Shown: positions 17,724-26,799 of the stretch, in pieces
How positions within the stretch are numbered: the stretch's first letter is position 1
How the letters are laid out: each line of letters begins with the position of its first letter
Source: Aquabacterium sp029268225
GTDB lineage: Bacteria > Pseudomonadota > Gammaproteobacteria > Burkholderiales > Burkholderiaceae_C
Assembly (NCBI RefSeq): GCF_037482285.1
Contig: NZ_JBBEYB010000001.1
Location: forward strand, 456,289 to 520,288
DNA: 64,000 bases
Direction of reading: 5' to 3'
Notes under the pieces: generated by a model
What the model was told of the DNA's origin: nothing
Databases searched by the model: none
The model's input: only the letters and a program-made list of their open reading frames with translations
Position numbers and translations under genes: made by a program

Positions 17724-19784
17724 TCAGGCCGGTGCGGCATCGCCCGTCGGGGCGTCGGCATCGCTCACGTCGATGGCCAGGGTCAGCGGTCCTGCATTGT
17801 CGAGCACCTCTTCGTCGCCGTCGCCCTCGGTGTCACCCTCATCCGTGGTGCCGGGCTCGTCCAGTCGGGCGATCACGCTGGCGTGCACGTCCAGGGTCAG
17901 CAAATCGACACCCGTGACGCGCACGCGCACGCGGGCATGGCGCGGCAGGCTGTCGGCACCGATGGCCTTGAAGACCAGGGGCAGGCTGTCGGCGCGCACC
18001 AGACCGTTGACCATCACGGCGCAGTCCAGTTCGGTGATGTCTTGCTGGCCCAGGTAGGTCAGGGTCCAGTAACGCTCCATGCTCGACTGGAAGCCGTTGT
18101 AAGTGCTGTAGGCCGTGTCGAAGTTGGAGATGACGGCAAACAGCTCGGCGTCCTTGGGTTTGAAGGGCGCGGCCAGCGCGGCGGTGCGGCCGTTCTTGGC
18201 GCAGGCGACGATCTGCCACTGGTTGACCAGGTCCACATAGCGGCGCAGCGGCGAGGTGGCCCAGGTGTACTGCGCCACGCCCATGCCGGCGTGCGGCAGG
18301 GCCTTGGTGCTCATGCGCACCTTGATGCCCGGTTGCAGGCTGGCCTGGCTGCGGTAGATGCCGGGCACACCCACCTCGGCCAACATGCCACCCCAGGTGC
18401 TGTTGGCCAGGATCATCGCTTCGGCCACGATCAGGTCCAGCGGGGCGCCACGTTGGCGCGTGCCGATCAGCACCTGTTCGACGCCGGTCGGCTCGATGCC
18501 GTCGCTCATCGTGTTGGTGCCCGCCTCGCTCACCAGCTTGAAGGTGTAGTCGGGACGGTTGAAGTTCTCAGGCTTGCCGCGCACGACTTCGCGCTGGGCC
18601 TTGAGGTGCTTGGCCAGGCGGAAGGCAAAGGCCAGTTCGGCCGCGTGCGCATAGGTCGCCGGGGCTTCGCCGGTCAGCGTGGGCTCGGTGATGACACCGT
18701 CGAGCTGGTCGTGGCGCAGGTTCGAGACGATGGGCACGCGCTCCAGCTTGGTCTCGGTGGCCTGCACGGCCAGCGTGGCCTCGTCAAAGGTGACGTACAG
18801 CGACACGGCCGGGCAGTCGCGCCCTTCCTGCAGCGTGTAGGTCTGCACCACCTCGTCGGGCAGCATCGTGATCTTGTGGCCGGGCATGTAGACGGTGGAC
18901 ATGCGGCTGCGCGCCACGCCGTCGATCGGGCTGCCGGGTAGGATGGCCAGGCTGGGCGCCGCGATGTGGATGCCGAACACCACGGTGCCGCTGCCCAGGC
19001 CCTGCACGGACAAGGCGTCGTCGATCTCGGTGGTCATCGAGTCGTCGATGGAGAAAGCCCGCGCGGCCGACACCGGCAGTTCGTCCTTGATCGGCGGCGC
19101 CTCCAGGGTCGGGAAACCGGTGCCCTTGGGGAAGTTCTCGAACAGGAAGCGCTTCCAGTGGAACTGGTAGGGGCTGTCGATGGCGCCGGCGTCTTTGAGC
19201 AGGTCCAGCGGCGCACGCTGCGCCTGCTTGGCGGCCTCGACCACGGCCTTGTACTCGGCGCCGTTCTTGTCGGGCTTGAACAGGATCTTGTAGAGCTGTT
19301 CCTTGATCGGGGCGGGGCATTGGCCGGCGGCCAGCTCCTGCGCCCACTGCGCGATCTGCAAGGCGATCTGCTTCTTGCGCTCAATGGCCAGCAGGGCCTG
19401 CTTGAGGATGTCTTCCGGGGCCTTCTTGAAGCGGCCCTTGCCGCGGCGGTGGAAGTAGTGCGGGGTTTCGAACAGGCGCATCAGCATGGCGGCCTGCTGC
19501 ACGGCATCGGCGCTGTCGCTGAAGTACTCGCGGGCCAGTTCGTCAAAGCCGAAGTCTTCTTCCGGGGCCACTTCCCACACCAGGTCCACGTCGATGTCGG
19601 CGGCTTGTGCGGCAGCCTGAGCGATCAGCTCGGCGGGCGCAGGCTTGGCGAACTTGAGCAGCACGTTGGCGGCTTTCACCTTCACGCGCTTGCCCGAATC
19701 CAGCTCGATCTGCATCGAACTGTCGGCTTCGGACATCACACGACCGGCCAGGAACTTGCCGGCGTCATCAAAAAGGGCAAACAT
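17724..19784 (-). CDS. rnb: RNB-domain exoribonuclease (RNase II family)
   Basis: The 686-residue protein contains the RNB catalytic domain. Its four-aspartate active site region is visible as FSIDDSMTTEIDDALSV near residues 255-271, and the C-terminal catalytic Arg segment as TSPLRRYVDLVN near 510. RNase II/R enzymes degrade RNA 3' to 5'. Compared with RNase R (about 800 residues) it lacks an extended N-terminal region, and its N-terminal part has an SH3-like rather than a clear cold-shock motif. A poorly conserved acidic tail ends the protein. The form is widespread in Burkholderiales next to yqiA and aroE. Downstream lies the TonB-like gene, 40 bases away. Confidence 0.88.
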   Translation of the reverse strand: MFALFDDAGKFLAGRVMSEADSSMQIELDSGKRVKVKAANVLLKFAKPAPAELIAQAAAQAADIDVDLVWEVAPEEDFGFDELAREYFSDSADAVQQAAMLMRLFETPHYFHRRGKGRFKKAPEDILKQALLAIERKKQIALQIAQWAQELAAGQCPAPIKEQLYKILFKPDKNGAEYKAVVEAAKQAQRAPLDLLKDAGAIDSPYQFHWKRFLFENFPKGTGFPTLEAPPIKDELPVSAARAFSIDDSMTTEIDDALSVQGLGSGTVVFGIHIAAPSLAILPGSPIDGVARSRMSTVYMPGHKITMLPDEVVQTYTLQEGRDCPAVSLYVTFDEATLAVQATETKLERVPIVSNLRHDQLDGVITEPTLTGEAPATYAHAAELAFAFRLAKHLKAQREVVRGKPENFNRPDYTFKLVSEAGTNTMSDGIEPTGVEQVLIGTRQRGAPLDLIVAEAMILANSTWGGMLAEVGVPGIYRSQASLQPGIKVRMSTKALPHAGMGVAQYTWATSPLRRYVDLVNQWQIVACAKNGRTAALAAPFKPKDAELFAVISNFDTAYSTYNGFQSSMERYWTLTYLGQQDITELDCAVMVNGLVRADSLPLVFKAIGADSLPRHARVRVRVTGVDLLTLDVHASVIARLDEPGTTDEGDTEGDGDEEVLDNAGPLTLAIDVSDADAPTGDAAPA

Positions 19785-19901
19785 CGAAATGGAATCTCGC
19801 GAGGGTGGAAGCGTGATTGTCCCATCCCGAGGGCCCTGGCGTGTGTCCGGCTGAATCCAGCGCCTCGGGTGGACGCTGAGGCGTCAACGGGGCAGGACGG
19901 T

Positions 19902-20510
19902 TCAGGCCTTGGGCGTGGGCAGGTTCAGGCATCCCAGGACGGTGGGCAGGCGGGTGGCGAAGTCGCTGATGGCGTGGTCGTTGCCGGGCAGTACGGTCAG
20001 CTGGGTGCCCAGGTAATGCGCGACCATCTCGCGCCAGTCCAGCACCTCGTCGCCCTCGGCCACCAGCACGTGGTAGCGCTCCGGCCGGGTGATGGGGTAG
20101 GGGGCCATCGCCTCGAACTCGGCGATGAATTCAGGGCGGAAGAAGAAGCGATCGGCCGGGTTGTGGAAGCTCGTTTGCTCGCCGATGTAACGGGCCAGGT
20201 CGCGCGCAGGCGCCACCGCCGGGTTGATGAGCAGGGCGCGGCAATCCAGTTCTTCGGCCAGCACGGTGGCATAAAAGCCACCCAGCGAGGAGCCGATCAC
20301 CACCATGTCCTCGCGCGGCCAGTCCAGTGTCAGCGCCTTCAGTTCGGCCAGGGTGTCGGCCGGTGAGGGGGGCAGTTGCGGGCACACCCACGTCAGGTTG
20401 TGGCCCTGGCGTTGCAGTTGCGCGATCGCACCGCCCAGCAGCTGCGCCTTGGCCGACTGCGGGGAGGAGCGGAAGCCGTGCAGGTACAGCAGGTGGGTGG
20501 GGGTGTTCAT
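19902..20510 (-). CDS. yqiA: YqiA-like alpha/beta-fold esterase
   Basis: The 202-residue protein is a small alpha/beta hydrolase. It has the oxyanion-hole region LLYLHGFRSSPQSAK at 7-21, nucleophile elbow GSSLGGFYA (about 91-99) and a late DHAISDF that supplies the catalytic histidine, with Asp in AEGDEVLDW. These match YqiA of E. coli, an esterase for short palmitoyl-CoA/p-nitrophenyl ester substrates of unclear biological role. The ATG at 20510 starts directly at the first strand. Upstream codons in the same frame overlap the divergent DUF1840 gene and are not used. First gene of the minus-strand operon leading to rnb. Confidence 0.85.
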   Translation of the reverse strand: MNTPTHLLYLHGFRSSPQSAKAQLLGGAIAQLQRQGHNLTWVCPQLPPSPADTLAELKALTLDWPREDMVVIGSSLGGFYATVLAEELDCRALLINPAVAPARDLARYIGEQTSFHNPADRFFFRPEFIAEFEAMAPYPITRPERYHVLVAEGDEVLDWREMVAHYLGTQLTVLPGNDHAISDFATRLPTVLGCLNLPTPKA

Positions 20511-20552
20511 GGTGGGATACTCTAGAGCAAGTTTCGAAGAGGGGTCACCATC

Positions 20553-20885
20553 ATGTCCATCACGTTCAAATCCCAGGCCACGGGTGATCTGTTCATGCTG
20601 CAGGTGCACGCCGAGGCCCTGCTCAAACTCCTGGGCAAGACGCCCGCCCCGCAAGGCATCCTCGAAGTCAAGGACATGCCCGCGGCCTTGGCCACCTTGC
20701 GCGCTTTGACCGACGAGGTGCCTCAGGCGCCGGAGGTGGAGGACGAGGAGACCGGTGAGCGCCTGCCCCAGCCCGAACCCAAATTCGCCGATGAGCCGGT
20801 CAGCCTGCGCAAGCGCGCCTGGCCTCTGATCCAGATGATCGAGCGCGCGCAGGCGGCCGACAAGCCCATCGTCTGGGGCGTGTGA
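20553..20885 (+). CDS. DUF1840 domain-containing small protein
   Basis: The 110-residue acidic cytosolic protein starts MSITFKSQATGDLFML and ends VSLRKRAWPLIQMIERA. This matches DUF1840, a family found in beta- and gammaproteobacteria with no known function. There is no signal peptide or membrane segment. A Glu/Pro-rich linker lies at about 60-80. It is divergent from yqiA (42 bases) and is followed after 48 bases by a histidine phosphatase gene on the same strand. Confidence 0.75.
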   Translation: MSITFKSQATGDLFMLQVHAEALLKLLGKTPAPQGILEVKDMPAALATLRALTDEVPQAPEVEDEETGERLPQPEPKFADEPVSLRKRAWPLIQMIERAQAADKPIVWGV

Positions 20886-20933
20886 ACCGAGAGGGGATTG
20901 TGCGGCGCAGCATGAATGAGGCATCATCGCCCC

Positions 20934-21596
20934 ATGTCAGCCGCACACGCCACCCGCATCCTGGCCATTCGCCACGGTGAAACCGCCTGGAACACCGAAA
21001 GCCGCATCCAGGGCCACACCGACATTCCTTTGAACGACACCGGCCTGTGGCAGGCCGCCCGCGTGGCGCAGGCGCTGCACGGCGAGCCCTTGCACGCGGT
21101 TTACAGCAGCGACCTGCTACGCGCCCGCGCCACGGCCGAGGCCATCGCCCAGGCGCAGCAACTGACCTTGCGTCTCGAGACCGGTTTGCGTGAGCGGCAT
21201 TTCGGCCATCTGGAGGGCTTGACGCGCGACGAGATCGCGCAACGCTGGCCCGAGCAGACCCGTCGCTGGCTGGCGCGTGATCCGGCCTTCGGTCCGGACG
21301 GCGGCGAAACCCTGCAGGCCTTTTACGACCGTTGCGTGGGGACCCTGGCCCACCTGGCCCGACGCCACCCGGGTGAGTGCATTGCCGTGGTGGCCCATGG
21401 GGGCGTGCTCGATTGTTTCTACCGTGCGGCCAACCGCATTGCGCTGGACGCACCGCGTGCCTGGAAGGTGGGCAACGCCACCATCAACCGCCTGCTGTAC
21501 AGCGCGGAGGGCTTCACGCTCGTGGGCTGGGCCGATGACCAGCACCTGGGCACGTCGCTCGACGAGAGCAGTGACGGGGCCGTGCGCGCGGCCTGA
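20934..21596 (+). CDS. Histidine phosphatase family protein (phosphoglycerate mutase-like)
   Basis: The 220-residue protein has the catalytic phosphohistidine motif LAIRHGETAWN (about 10-20), LRERHFG with the catalytic Glu region near 85, and the second histidine in VAHGGVLD (about 150-157). These are features of the dPGM-like branch that includes GpmB, CobC and broad phosphatases. The substrate is not deducible from sequence. The ATG at 20934 places the motif ten residues in, as usual; an upstream ATG at 20916 would add six residues. Confidence 0.85.
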   Translation: MSAAHATRILAIRHGETAWNTESRIQGHTDIPLNDTGLWQAARVAQALHGEPLHAVYSSDLLRARATAEAIAQAQQLTLRLETGLRERHFGHLEGLTRDEIAQRWPEQTRRWLARDPAFGPDGGETLQAFYDRCVGTLAHLARRHPGECIAVVAHGGVLDCFYRAANRIALDAPRAWKVGNATINRLLYSAEGFTLVGWADDQHLGTSLDESSDGAVRAA

Positions 21597-21605
21597 TCCA
21601 GCGTG

Positions 21606-21620
21606 TGACGCGGCGCGTCA
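21606..21620. terminator. Short inverted repeat between convergent genes
   Basis: TGACGC and GCGTCA flank a three-base centre, directly where the phosphatase gene (plus) and the TetR-type gene (minus) converge; it overlaps the regulator's stop. There is no T-run, so termination activity is uncertain. Confidence 0.35.
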
Positions 21621-22250
21621 GTCTGTCGCTGGCGCCACGGGCAACTGCTTGAGGCCGCCCATGAACAGGTCCAGGCTTTGCTCGCCGCAGGTCACAAGGT
21701 CAAAGGCGTCGGGGTCGAGCATCCAGTGGTTGATCAGGCCGTTGAGCATGGCCTGGTAGCTCATGGCAATCACCTGAGGGTCGAGATGCGCCGAGACATG
21801 GCCCAGCGCCTGGGCGCGCTCCACGGCTGTCCGCACGCACTGCTGGCAGGTCTGATGGATTTCCAGATGCCGTTCCCGCACGCCCATCAGGTCGTCCACA
21901 TATTCCACCTTCTGGGTGGCGATGCCGAACACCCGCCGAGTGCGCGGGTCGTGGGCGATGCGTGTCAGTGCATCCATGGCCGTGCGCTTGAGTTCGGCCA
22001 GCGGGGGCAAAGGGGTGTCCACCAGGGTCTGGGCGGCCTCTTCCATGGGGGAGGCGGTCCGTGCCATCATGGCGTTGAACAGTTCCGCCTTGTCCTTGAA
22101 ATGCCAGTACACCGCCCCCCGGGTCAGACCGGCAGCTTTGGCAATCTCCTGCAAGGACGTGCGTGACACCCCGCGTTGCGCGAACACCAACTCCGCGGCG
22201 TCCAGCAGGGCCTCGCGGGTGTGTTGTGCATCTTCTTTGGTTCGGCGCAT
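21618..22250 (-). CDS. acrR: TetR-family repressor of RND efflux genes (AcrR/TtgR type)
   Basis: The 210-residue protein has an N-terminal TetR helix-turn-helix (RREALLDAAELVF-like segment, then TSLQEIAKAAGLTRGAVYWHF at about 31-51) and a variable ligand-binding C-terminal domain. KEDAQHTREALL at its start is close to AcrR/MexR-group TtgR regulators. It is divergent from acrA over 124 bases that contain an AcrR-type palindrome. It probably represses acrAB-oprM and itself and is released by drugs or solvents; this follows from the family and the site. The ATG at 22250 begins the conserved MRRTKE; in-frame codons further upstream run through the operator and are unlikely to be translated. Confidence 0.9.
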   Translation of the reverse strand: MRRTKEDAQHTREALLDAAELVFAQRGVSRTSLQEIAKAAGLTRGAVYWHFKDKAELFNAMMARTASPMEEAAQTLVDTPLPPLAELKRTAMDALTRIAHDPRTRRVFGIATQKVEYVDDLMGVRERHLEIHQTCQQCVRTAVERAQALGHVSAHLDPQVIAMSYQAMLNGLINHWMLDPDAFDLVTCGEQSLDLFMGGLKQLPVAPATD

Positions 22251-22284
22251 GGCGATGACATAAAACCAGTGAACAGTACAGGGG

Positions 22285-22314
22285 ATTATCGTCCATTCGG
22301 ACACATACATACAA
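22285..22314 (-). promoter_or_regulatory. Promoter of acrR
   Basis: On the minus strand TTGTAT (22314-22309) and GATAAT (22290-22285) are separated by 18 bases. The -35 element lies inside the palindromic operator, so a bound repressor would block its own promoter. Confidence 0.55.
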
Positions 22315-22326
22315 GAATGTATGTAT
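22305..22326. promoter_or_regulatory. AcrR-type palindromic operator
   Basis: ATACATAC, six bases, then GTATGTAT form a perfect 8-bp-arm inverted repeat. It closely resembles the E. coli AcrR site, which is built on TACATACA/TGTATGTA. It covers the acrR -35 and a possible acrA -10 (TATATT at 22324-22329). Confidence 0.75.
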
Positions 22327-22374
22327 ATTTCAGTCTTGTATTGTCGACCCGACTTGTGTTCCACGAGGTGCCCC

Positions 22375-23652
22375 ATGGCCAGTCAAGATGTGACCGCGTT
22401 TTCTCCCCTGCAACCCACTGCTGCGATGCGCCGACGTCGTGGGCGGTCGATGGGGGGGCTGGCGCTGGGCGCCGTGACGCTGGCCTTGTTGGCGGGCTGT
22501 GGTGACAAGCAGGCTGCTGCACCCGGCGGCGCGCCAGCCGGCGGCATGCCGCCCGCCCAGGTGGGGGTGATCACGGTGCAGCCGCAAAGCGTGCCGGTGA
22601 TGAGCGAGTTGCCGGGGCGCCTGGAGGCGGTGCGCACCGCGCAGGTCCGCGCCCGGGTGCCCGGCATCCTGCAAAAGCGCCTGTTCACCGAAGGCGCGGA
22701 TGTGAAGGCCGGCCAGCCCCTGTTCCAGATCGACCCGGCCACCTACCAGGCCGCGCTCGACAGCGCCCAGGCCACCCAGGCCAAGGCCGAAGCCAATCTG
22801 GCCCAGGCCAGCGCCCTGCTCAAGCGCTATGAGCCGCTGCAGGCTGCCAAGGCCATCAGCCCGCAAGAATTCCTGAACGCCCAGGTGGCGCAGCGCCAGG
22901 CCCAGGCCGATGTGGCCGCCGCCAAGGCCGCCGTGCAGACGGCCCGCATCAACCTCGGCTATGCCGCCGTGACGGCGCCCATCTCGGGCCGCATCGGCCG
23001 GGCCATGGTCACCGAGGGGGCCTTGGTGGGGCAGGGCGAGGCCACCCAGTTGGCCTTGATCCAGCAGGTCAACCCGCTCTACGTCAACTTCACGCAACCG
23101 GCCACCGAGGTGCTCAAGCTGCGCGAGGCGCTGAAGGCCGGCTCGCTCAAGCGCGCCGGGGCTGATGCCGCCGAGATCCGCATCGTGCTGGACGATGGTC
23201 GCGAATATCCCCTGCCTGGCAAGCTGCTGTTTTCGGACCTGAGTGTGGACGCCACCTCGGGTCAGGTGGCGCTGCGTGCGGAGTTGCCCAACCCTGAAGG
23301 CCTCTTGCTGCCCGGCATGTACGTGCGTGTGCGTCTGGCTCAGGCCGAGGTGGAGGGGGGCATCCTGCTGCCGCAGCAGGCGGTCACGCGTGGGCCTCAG
23401 GCCGACACCGTCATGGTGGTCGATGACAAGGGCATGGTCTCGCCCCGTCCGGTCAAGCTGGGCGGCGCCAAGGGCACGAACTGGGTCGTGCTGGGCGGCC
23501 TCAAGACTGGCGAGCAGGTCATGGTCGATGGCTTTCAGAAAATGATGAACCCCAAGGCACCCGTCAAGGCCGTGCCCTGGCAGCAGCCAAGCGCGCAAGC
23601 CGGCATGGGGGCAGCACCCGCCTCGGCCGCATCGGCTGCCGCATCGAAGTAA
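22375..23652 (+). CDS. acrA: RND efflux periplasmic adaptor subunit (AcrA/MexA-like)
   Basis: The 425-residue membrane-fusion protein links the inner-membrane pump to the outer-membrane channel. A lipobox (ALLAGC, Cys about 42) shows it is a lipoprotein, with an unusually long Arg-rich N-region (MRRRRGRS). Following are the barrel-sandwich/lipoyl halves (RVPGILQKRLFTEGADVKAG and AVTAPISGRIGRAMVTEGA), an alpha-hairpin (about 125-190) and a beta-barrel and membrane-proximal domain. The tail is Ala/Gln-rich. The ATG at 22375 follows GAGGTG; an in-frame ATG further upstream lies within the operator. acrB begins 12 bases downstream. Confidence 0.93.
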   Translation: MASQDVTAFSPLQPTAAMRRRRGRSMGGLALGAVTLALLAGCGDKQAAAPGGAPAGGMPPAQVGVITVQPQSVPVMSELPGRLEAVRTAQVRARVPGILQKRLFTEGADVKAGQPLFQIDPATYQAALDSAQATQAKAEANLAQASALLKRYEPLQAAKAISPQEFLNAQVAQRQAQADVAAAKAAVQTARINLGYAAVTAPISGRIGRAMVTEGALVGQGEATQLALIQQVNPLYVNFTQPATEVLKLREALKAGSLKRAGADAAEIRIVLDDGREYPLPGKLLFSDLSVDATSGQVALRAELPNPEGLLLPGMYVRVRLAQAEVEGGILLPQQAVTRGPQADTVMVVDDKGMVSPRPVKLGGAKGTNWVVLGGLKTGEQVMVDGFQKMMNPKAPVKAVPWQQPSAQAGMGAAPASAASAAASK

Positions 23653-23664
23653 GGGAGCGCGCGC

Positions 23665-26600
23665 ATGTCACGTTTCTTCATTGATCGGCCCATCTTTGCG
23701 TGGGTGATCGCCCTCTTCATCCTGGTGTTCGGCGCGGTGGCGGTGACGCAACTGCCCGTGGCCCAGTACCCGACCGTGGCGCCGCCCTCGGTCGTCATCA
23801 GTGCGGTCTATCCTGGTGCCTCAGCCAAGACGCTAGACGAGGCCGTGGTCAACGTCATCGAGCAGGAGCTCAATGGCGCGCCGGGTCTGGCCTACATGGA
23901 GTCGGTCAGCCAGGCCAACGGCACCGCGGCCATCACGGTCACCTTTGAGTCCGGCACCAACATCGACCTGGCTCAGGTGGAGGTGCAAAACCGCCTCTCG
24001 CGCGCCACGCCGCGCCTGCCCAGTGCGGTGACGCAGCAGGGCGTGAAGGTCGAAAAGACCCGCAGCAACATCCTGATGTTCGTGATGCTGTCGTCCAGCA
24101 ACCCGGCCTATGACCCGGTGGCGCTGGGCGACTACGCCTCGCGCAACATCGTGCCCGAAATGCAGCGCGTGCCCGGCGTCGGTCAGGTCACCATGTTCGG
24201 CACCGAGCGTGCCATGCGCATCTGGGTCGACCCGGCCAAGCTGGTGTCCTACGGTCTGAGTGTGGCCGAGGTCAATGCGGCCATCCGTGCGCAGAACGCC
24301 CTGGTGCCCGCCGGGGGCCTGGGTGAGTTGCCCAACTTGAGCGAGCAGACCGTGTCGGCCACCGTGGTGGTGGCCGGTCAACTCACCAACGTGGAGCAGT
24401 TCGGCAACATCGTGCTGCGCGCCAAGGCCGACGGTTCGACCGTGCGTCTGAAAGACGTCGCACGGGTGGAGTTGGGGGCGCAAACGTACAGCGCCTATGC
24501 GCGCCTCAATGGCAAGCCTGCGCTGGGCATGGCCATCCAGCTCTCGCCCACGGGCAATGCGCTGGCCACCGCGAAGGCGGCCAAGGCGCGTCTGGAAGAG
24601 TTGCGCAAGTACTTCCCGTCGGGCGTGGACTACTCGGTGCCCTACGACACCTCGGGCTTCATCGAGTTGTCCATCACCCAGGTCGTGCAGACCCTGGTGG
24701 AAGCCGTGATCCTGGTGTTCCTGGTGATGTTCCTGTTCTTGCAGAACTGGCGCTACACCCTGATCCCGACCCTGGTCGTGCCGGTGGCCCTGCTGGGCAC
24801 CTTCGGGGTGATGTCGGTGTTCGGCTTCTCCATCAACGTGCTGACCATGTTCGGCATGGTGCTGGCCATTGGTATCCTGGTGGACGACGCCATCGTGGTG
24901 GTCGAGAACGTCGAGCGCATCATGGTCGAAGAGGGGCTCTCGCCGCTGGCGGCCACCCGCAAGGCCATGGGCCAGATCAGTGGCGCCATCGTCGGCATCA
25001 CCGTGGTGCTGGTGTCGGTGTTCATCCCGATGGCCTTCTTCTCCGGCTCGGTGGGCAACATCTACAAGCAGTTCTCGCTGTCGATGGTCGCCTCCATCCT
25101 GTTCTCGGCCTTCCTGGCCCTGACGCTGACCCCGGCCCTGTGCGCCACGCTGCTCAAGCCGGCCGCCGAGGATCACCATGAAAAGAAGGGTTTCTTTGGC
25201 TGGTTCAACCGCGCCTTCAGCTCGACCACGCATGGCTACGAAAGCTGGGCGGCCCGCCTGGTTCAGCGTGGCGGCCGCACCTTGATCATCTACGCCATCA
25301 TCGTGGGGGCCGTGGGCTGGATGTACGTTCGCATGCCCACCTCCTTCCTGCCTGATGAAGATCAGGGCAGCCTGATCACCCTGGTGCAGTTGCCTGCCGG
25401 GGCCACGGCGCAGCGCACCGAGACCGTGATGAAGCAGGTGGAAGACTTCTACCTCAAGCAGTCCGAGGTCAAGTCGGTGGTGGGCGTGGTGGGCTTCAGC
25501 TTCTCGGGCTCCGGCCAGAACGCCGGTCTGGCTTTCGTGTCGCTGAAAGATCACCAGGAGCGCAAGGGCGACGCACACACGGCCCAGGCCCTGGCCAAGC
25601 GTGCCTTTGGGGCCTTGATGGGGGTGCGTGACGCCTTCATCTACCCCCTGGTGCCGCCGCCGATCATGGAGTTGGGCAACGCCACCGGCTTTGCCGTGCG
25701 TGTGCAAGACCGCGCCTCGCTGGGGCATGAAACCCTGCTGGCCGCTCGCAACCAGTTGCTGGGCATGGCGATGCAGAGCCCTATCCTGACGGGCCTGCGC
25801 CCCGAAGGTCTGGAAGACGCCCCGCAACTGCAGATCGACATCGACCGCGACAAGGCCAATGCCCTGGGCGTGGACTTTGGCTCGATCAGTGCCTCGTTGT
25901 CGTCCTCGCTGGGTTCGGCCTACATCAACGACTTCCCGAATGCCGGTCGCATGCAGCGCGTCATCGTTCAGGCCGACGCCAAGGACCGCATGCAGGCCGA
26001 AGACCTGCTGCGCATCAACGTGGTCAACAGCAGCGGCCAGAGTGTGCCCCTGTCGGCCTTTGCCACAACCCGCTGGGTGAGTGGACAGATGCAGGCCGTG
26101 CGCTACAACGGCTATCCGTCGATGCGCATCTCGGGCGCGGCGGCGCCGGGCTACAGCTCGGGCGACGCCATGGCCGAACTGCAGCGCCTGGCCGATCAGT
26201 TGCCAGCGGGCATCGGCATTGAGTGGACGGGCCTGTCGCGTGAAGAGCGCCTGTCGGGCTCGCAAGCCACCATCTTGCTGGTGTTCTCGCTGCTGGCGGT
26301 GTTCCTGTGTCTGGCGGCTTTGTACGAAAGCTGGTCCATCCCGGTGGCCGTGCTGCTGGTCGTGCCGCTGGGCATCCTGGGCTCGCTGCTGGGTGCCAAC
26401 CTGCGTGACATGCCCAACGACGTTTACTTCAAGGTTGGCCTGATCACCATCATCGGCCTGTCCGCGAAGAACGCCATCCTGATCATCGAGTTCGCCAAAG
26501 AGCTGCAGGAAAAGGGCATGAGCCTGATCGACGCCACATTGCGCGCCTGCCACCTGCGCTTCCGCCCGATCATCATGACCTCGCTGGCCTTCATCCTGGG

Positions 26601-26799
26601 CGTGCTGCCCCTGGTGCTGGCCTCCGGCCCCGGCTCGGCCAGCCAGCGTGCCATCGGCACCGGCGTGATGGGTGGCATGATCGCCGCCACGGTCCTCGCC
26701 GTGTTCTTTGTGCCCGTGTTCTTCGTGGTGGTGCGGCGTTTCTTCCCAGGCAAGCCCGCCGCTGCCCCTGCTTCCGATGTGGAGACCGCTCATGAATAA
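23665..26799 (+). CDS. acrB: RND multidrug efflux pump, inner-membrane transporter (AcrB/MexB-like)
   Basis: The 1044-residue protein is full length for hydrophobe/amphiphile efflux-1 pumps. N-terminal MSRFFIDRPIFAWVIALFI is the usual first membrane helix. The proton-relay aspartates are in GILVDDAIVVVENVERIM (TM4), and two large periplasmic loops follow TM1 and TM7. The C-terminal SAKNAILIIEFAKELQEKG and GVMGGMIAATVLAVFFVPVFF are conserved. It exports drugs, dyes or solvents by proton antiport. Stop overlaps the start of the outer-membrane factor gene by eight bases. Confidence 0.95.
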   Translation: MSRFFIDRPIFAWVIALFILVFGAVAVTQLPVAQYPTVAPPSVVISAVYPGASAKTLDEAVVNVIEQELNGAPGLAYMESVSQANGTAAITVTFESGTNIDLAQVEVQNRLSRATPRLPSAVTQQGVKVEKTRSNILMFVMLSSSNPAYDPVALGDYASRNIVPEMQRVPGVGQVTMFGTERAMRIWVDPAKLVSYGLSVAEVNAAIRAQNALVPAGGLGELPNLSEQTVSATVVVAGQLTNVEQFGNIVLRAKADGSTVRLKDVARVELGAQTYSAYARLNGKPALGMAIQLSPTGNALATAKAAKARLEELRKYFPSGVDYSVPYDTSGFIELSITQVVQTLVEAVILVFLVMFLFLQNWRYTLIPTLVVPVALLGTFGVMSVFGFSINVLTMFGMVLAIGILVDDAIVVVENVERIMVEEGLSPLAATRKAMGQISGAIVGITVVLVSVFIPMAFFSGSVGNIYKQFSLSMVASILFSAFLALTLTPALCATLLKPAAEDHHEKKGFFGWFNRAFSSTTHGYESWAARLVQRGGRTLIIYAIIVGAVGWMYVRMPTSFLPDEDQGSLITLVQLPAGATAQRTETVMKQVEDFYLKQSEVKSVVGVVGFSFSGSGQNAGLAFVSLKDHQERKGDAHTAQALAKRAFGALMGVRDAFIYPLVPPPIMELGNATGFAVRVQDRASLGHETLLAARNQLLGMAMQSPILTGLRPEGLEDAPQLQIDIDRDKANALGVDFGSISASLSSSLGSAYINDFPNAGRMQRVIVQADAKDRMQAEDLLRINVVNSSGQSVPLSAFATTRWVSGQMQAVRYNGYPSMRISGAAAPGYSSGDAMAELQRLADQLPAGIGIEWTGLSREERLSGSQATILLVFSLLAVFLCLAALYESWSIPVAVLLVVPLGILGSLLGANLRDMPNDVYFKVGLITIIGLSAKNAILIIEFAKELQEKGMSLIDATLRACHLRFRPIIMTSLAFILGVLPLVLASGPGSASQRAIGTGVMGGMIAATVLAVFFVPVFFVVVRRFFPGKPAAAPASDVETAHE

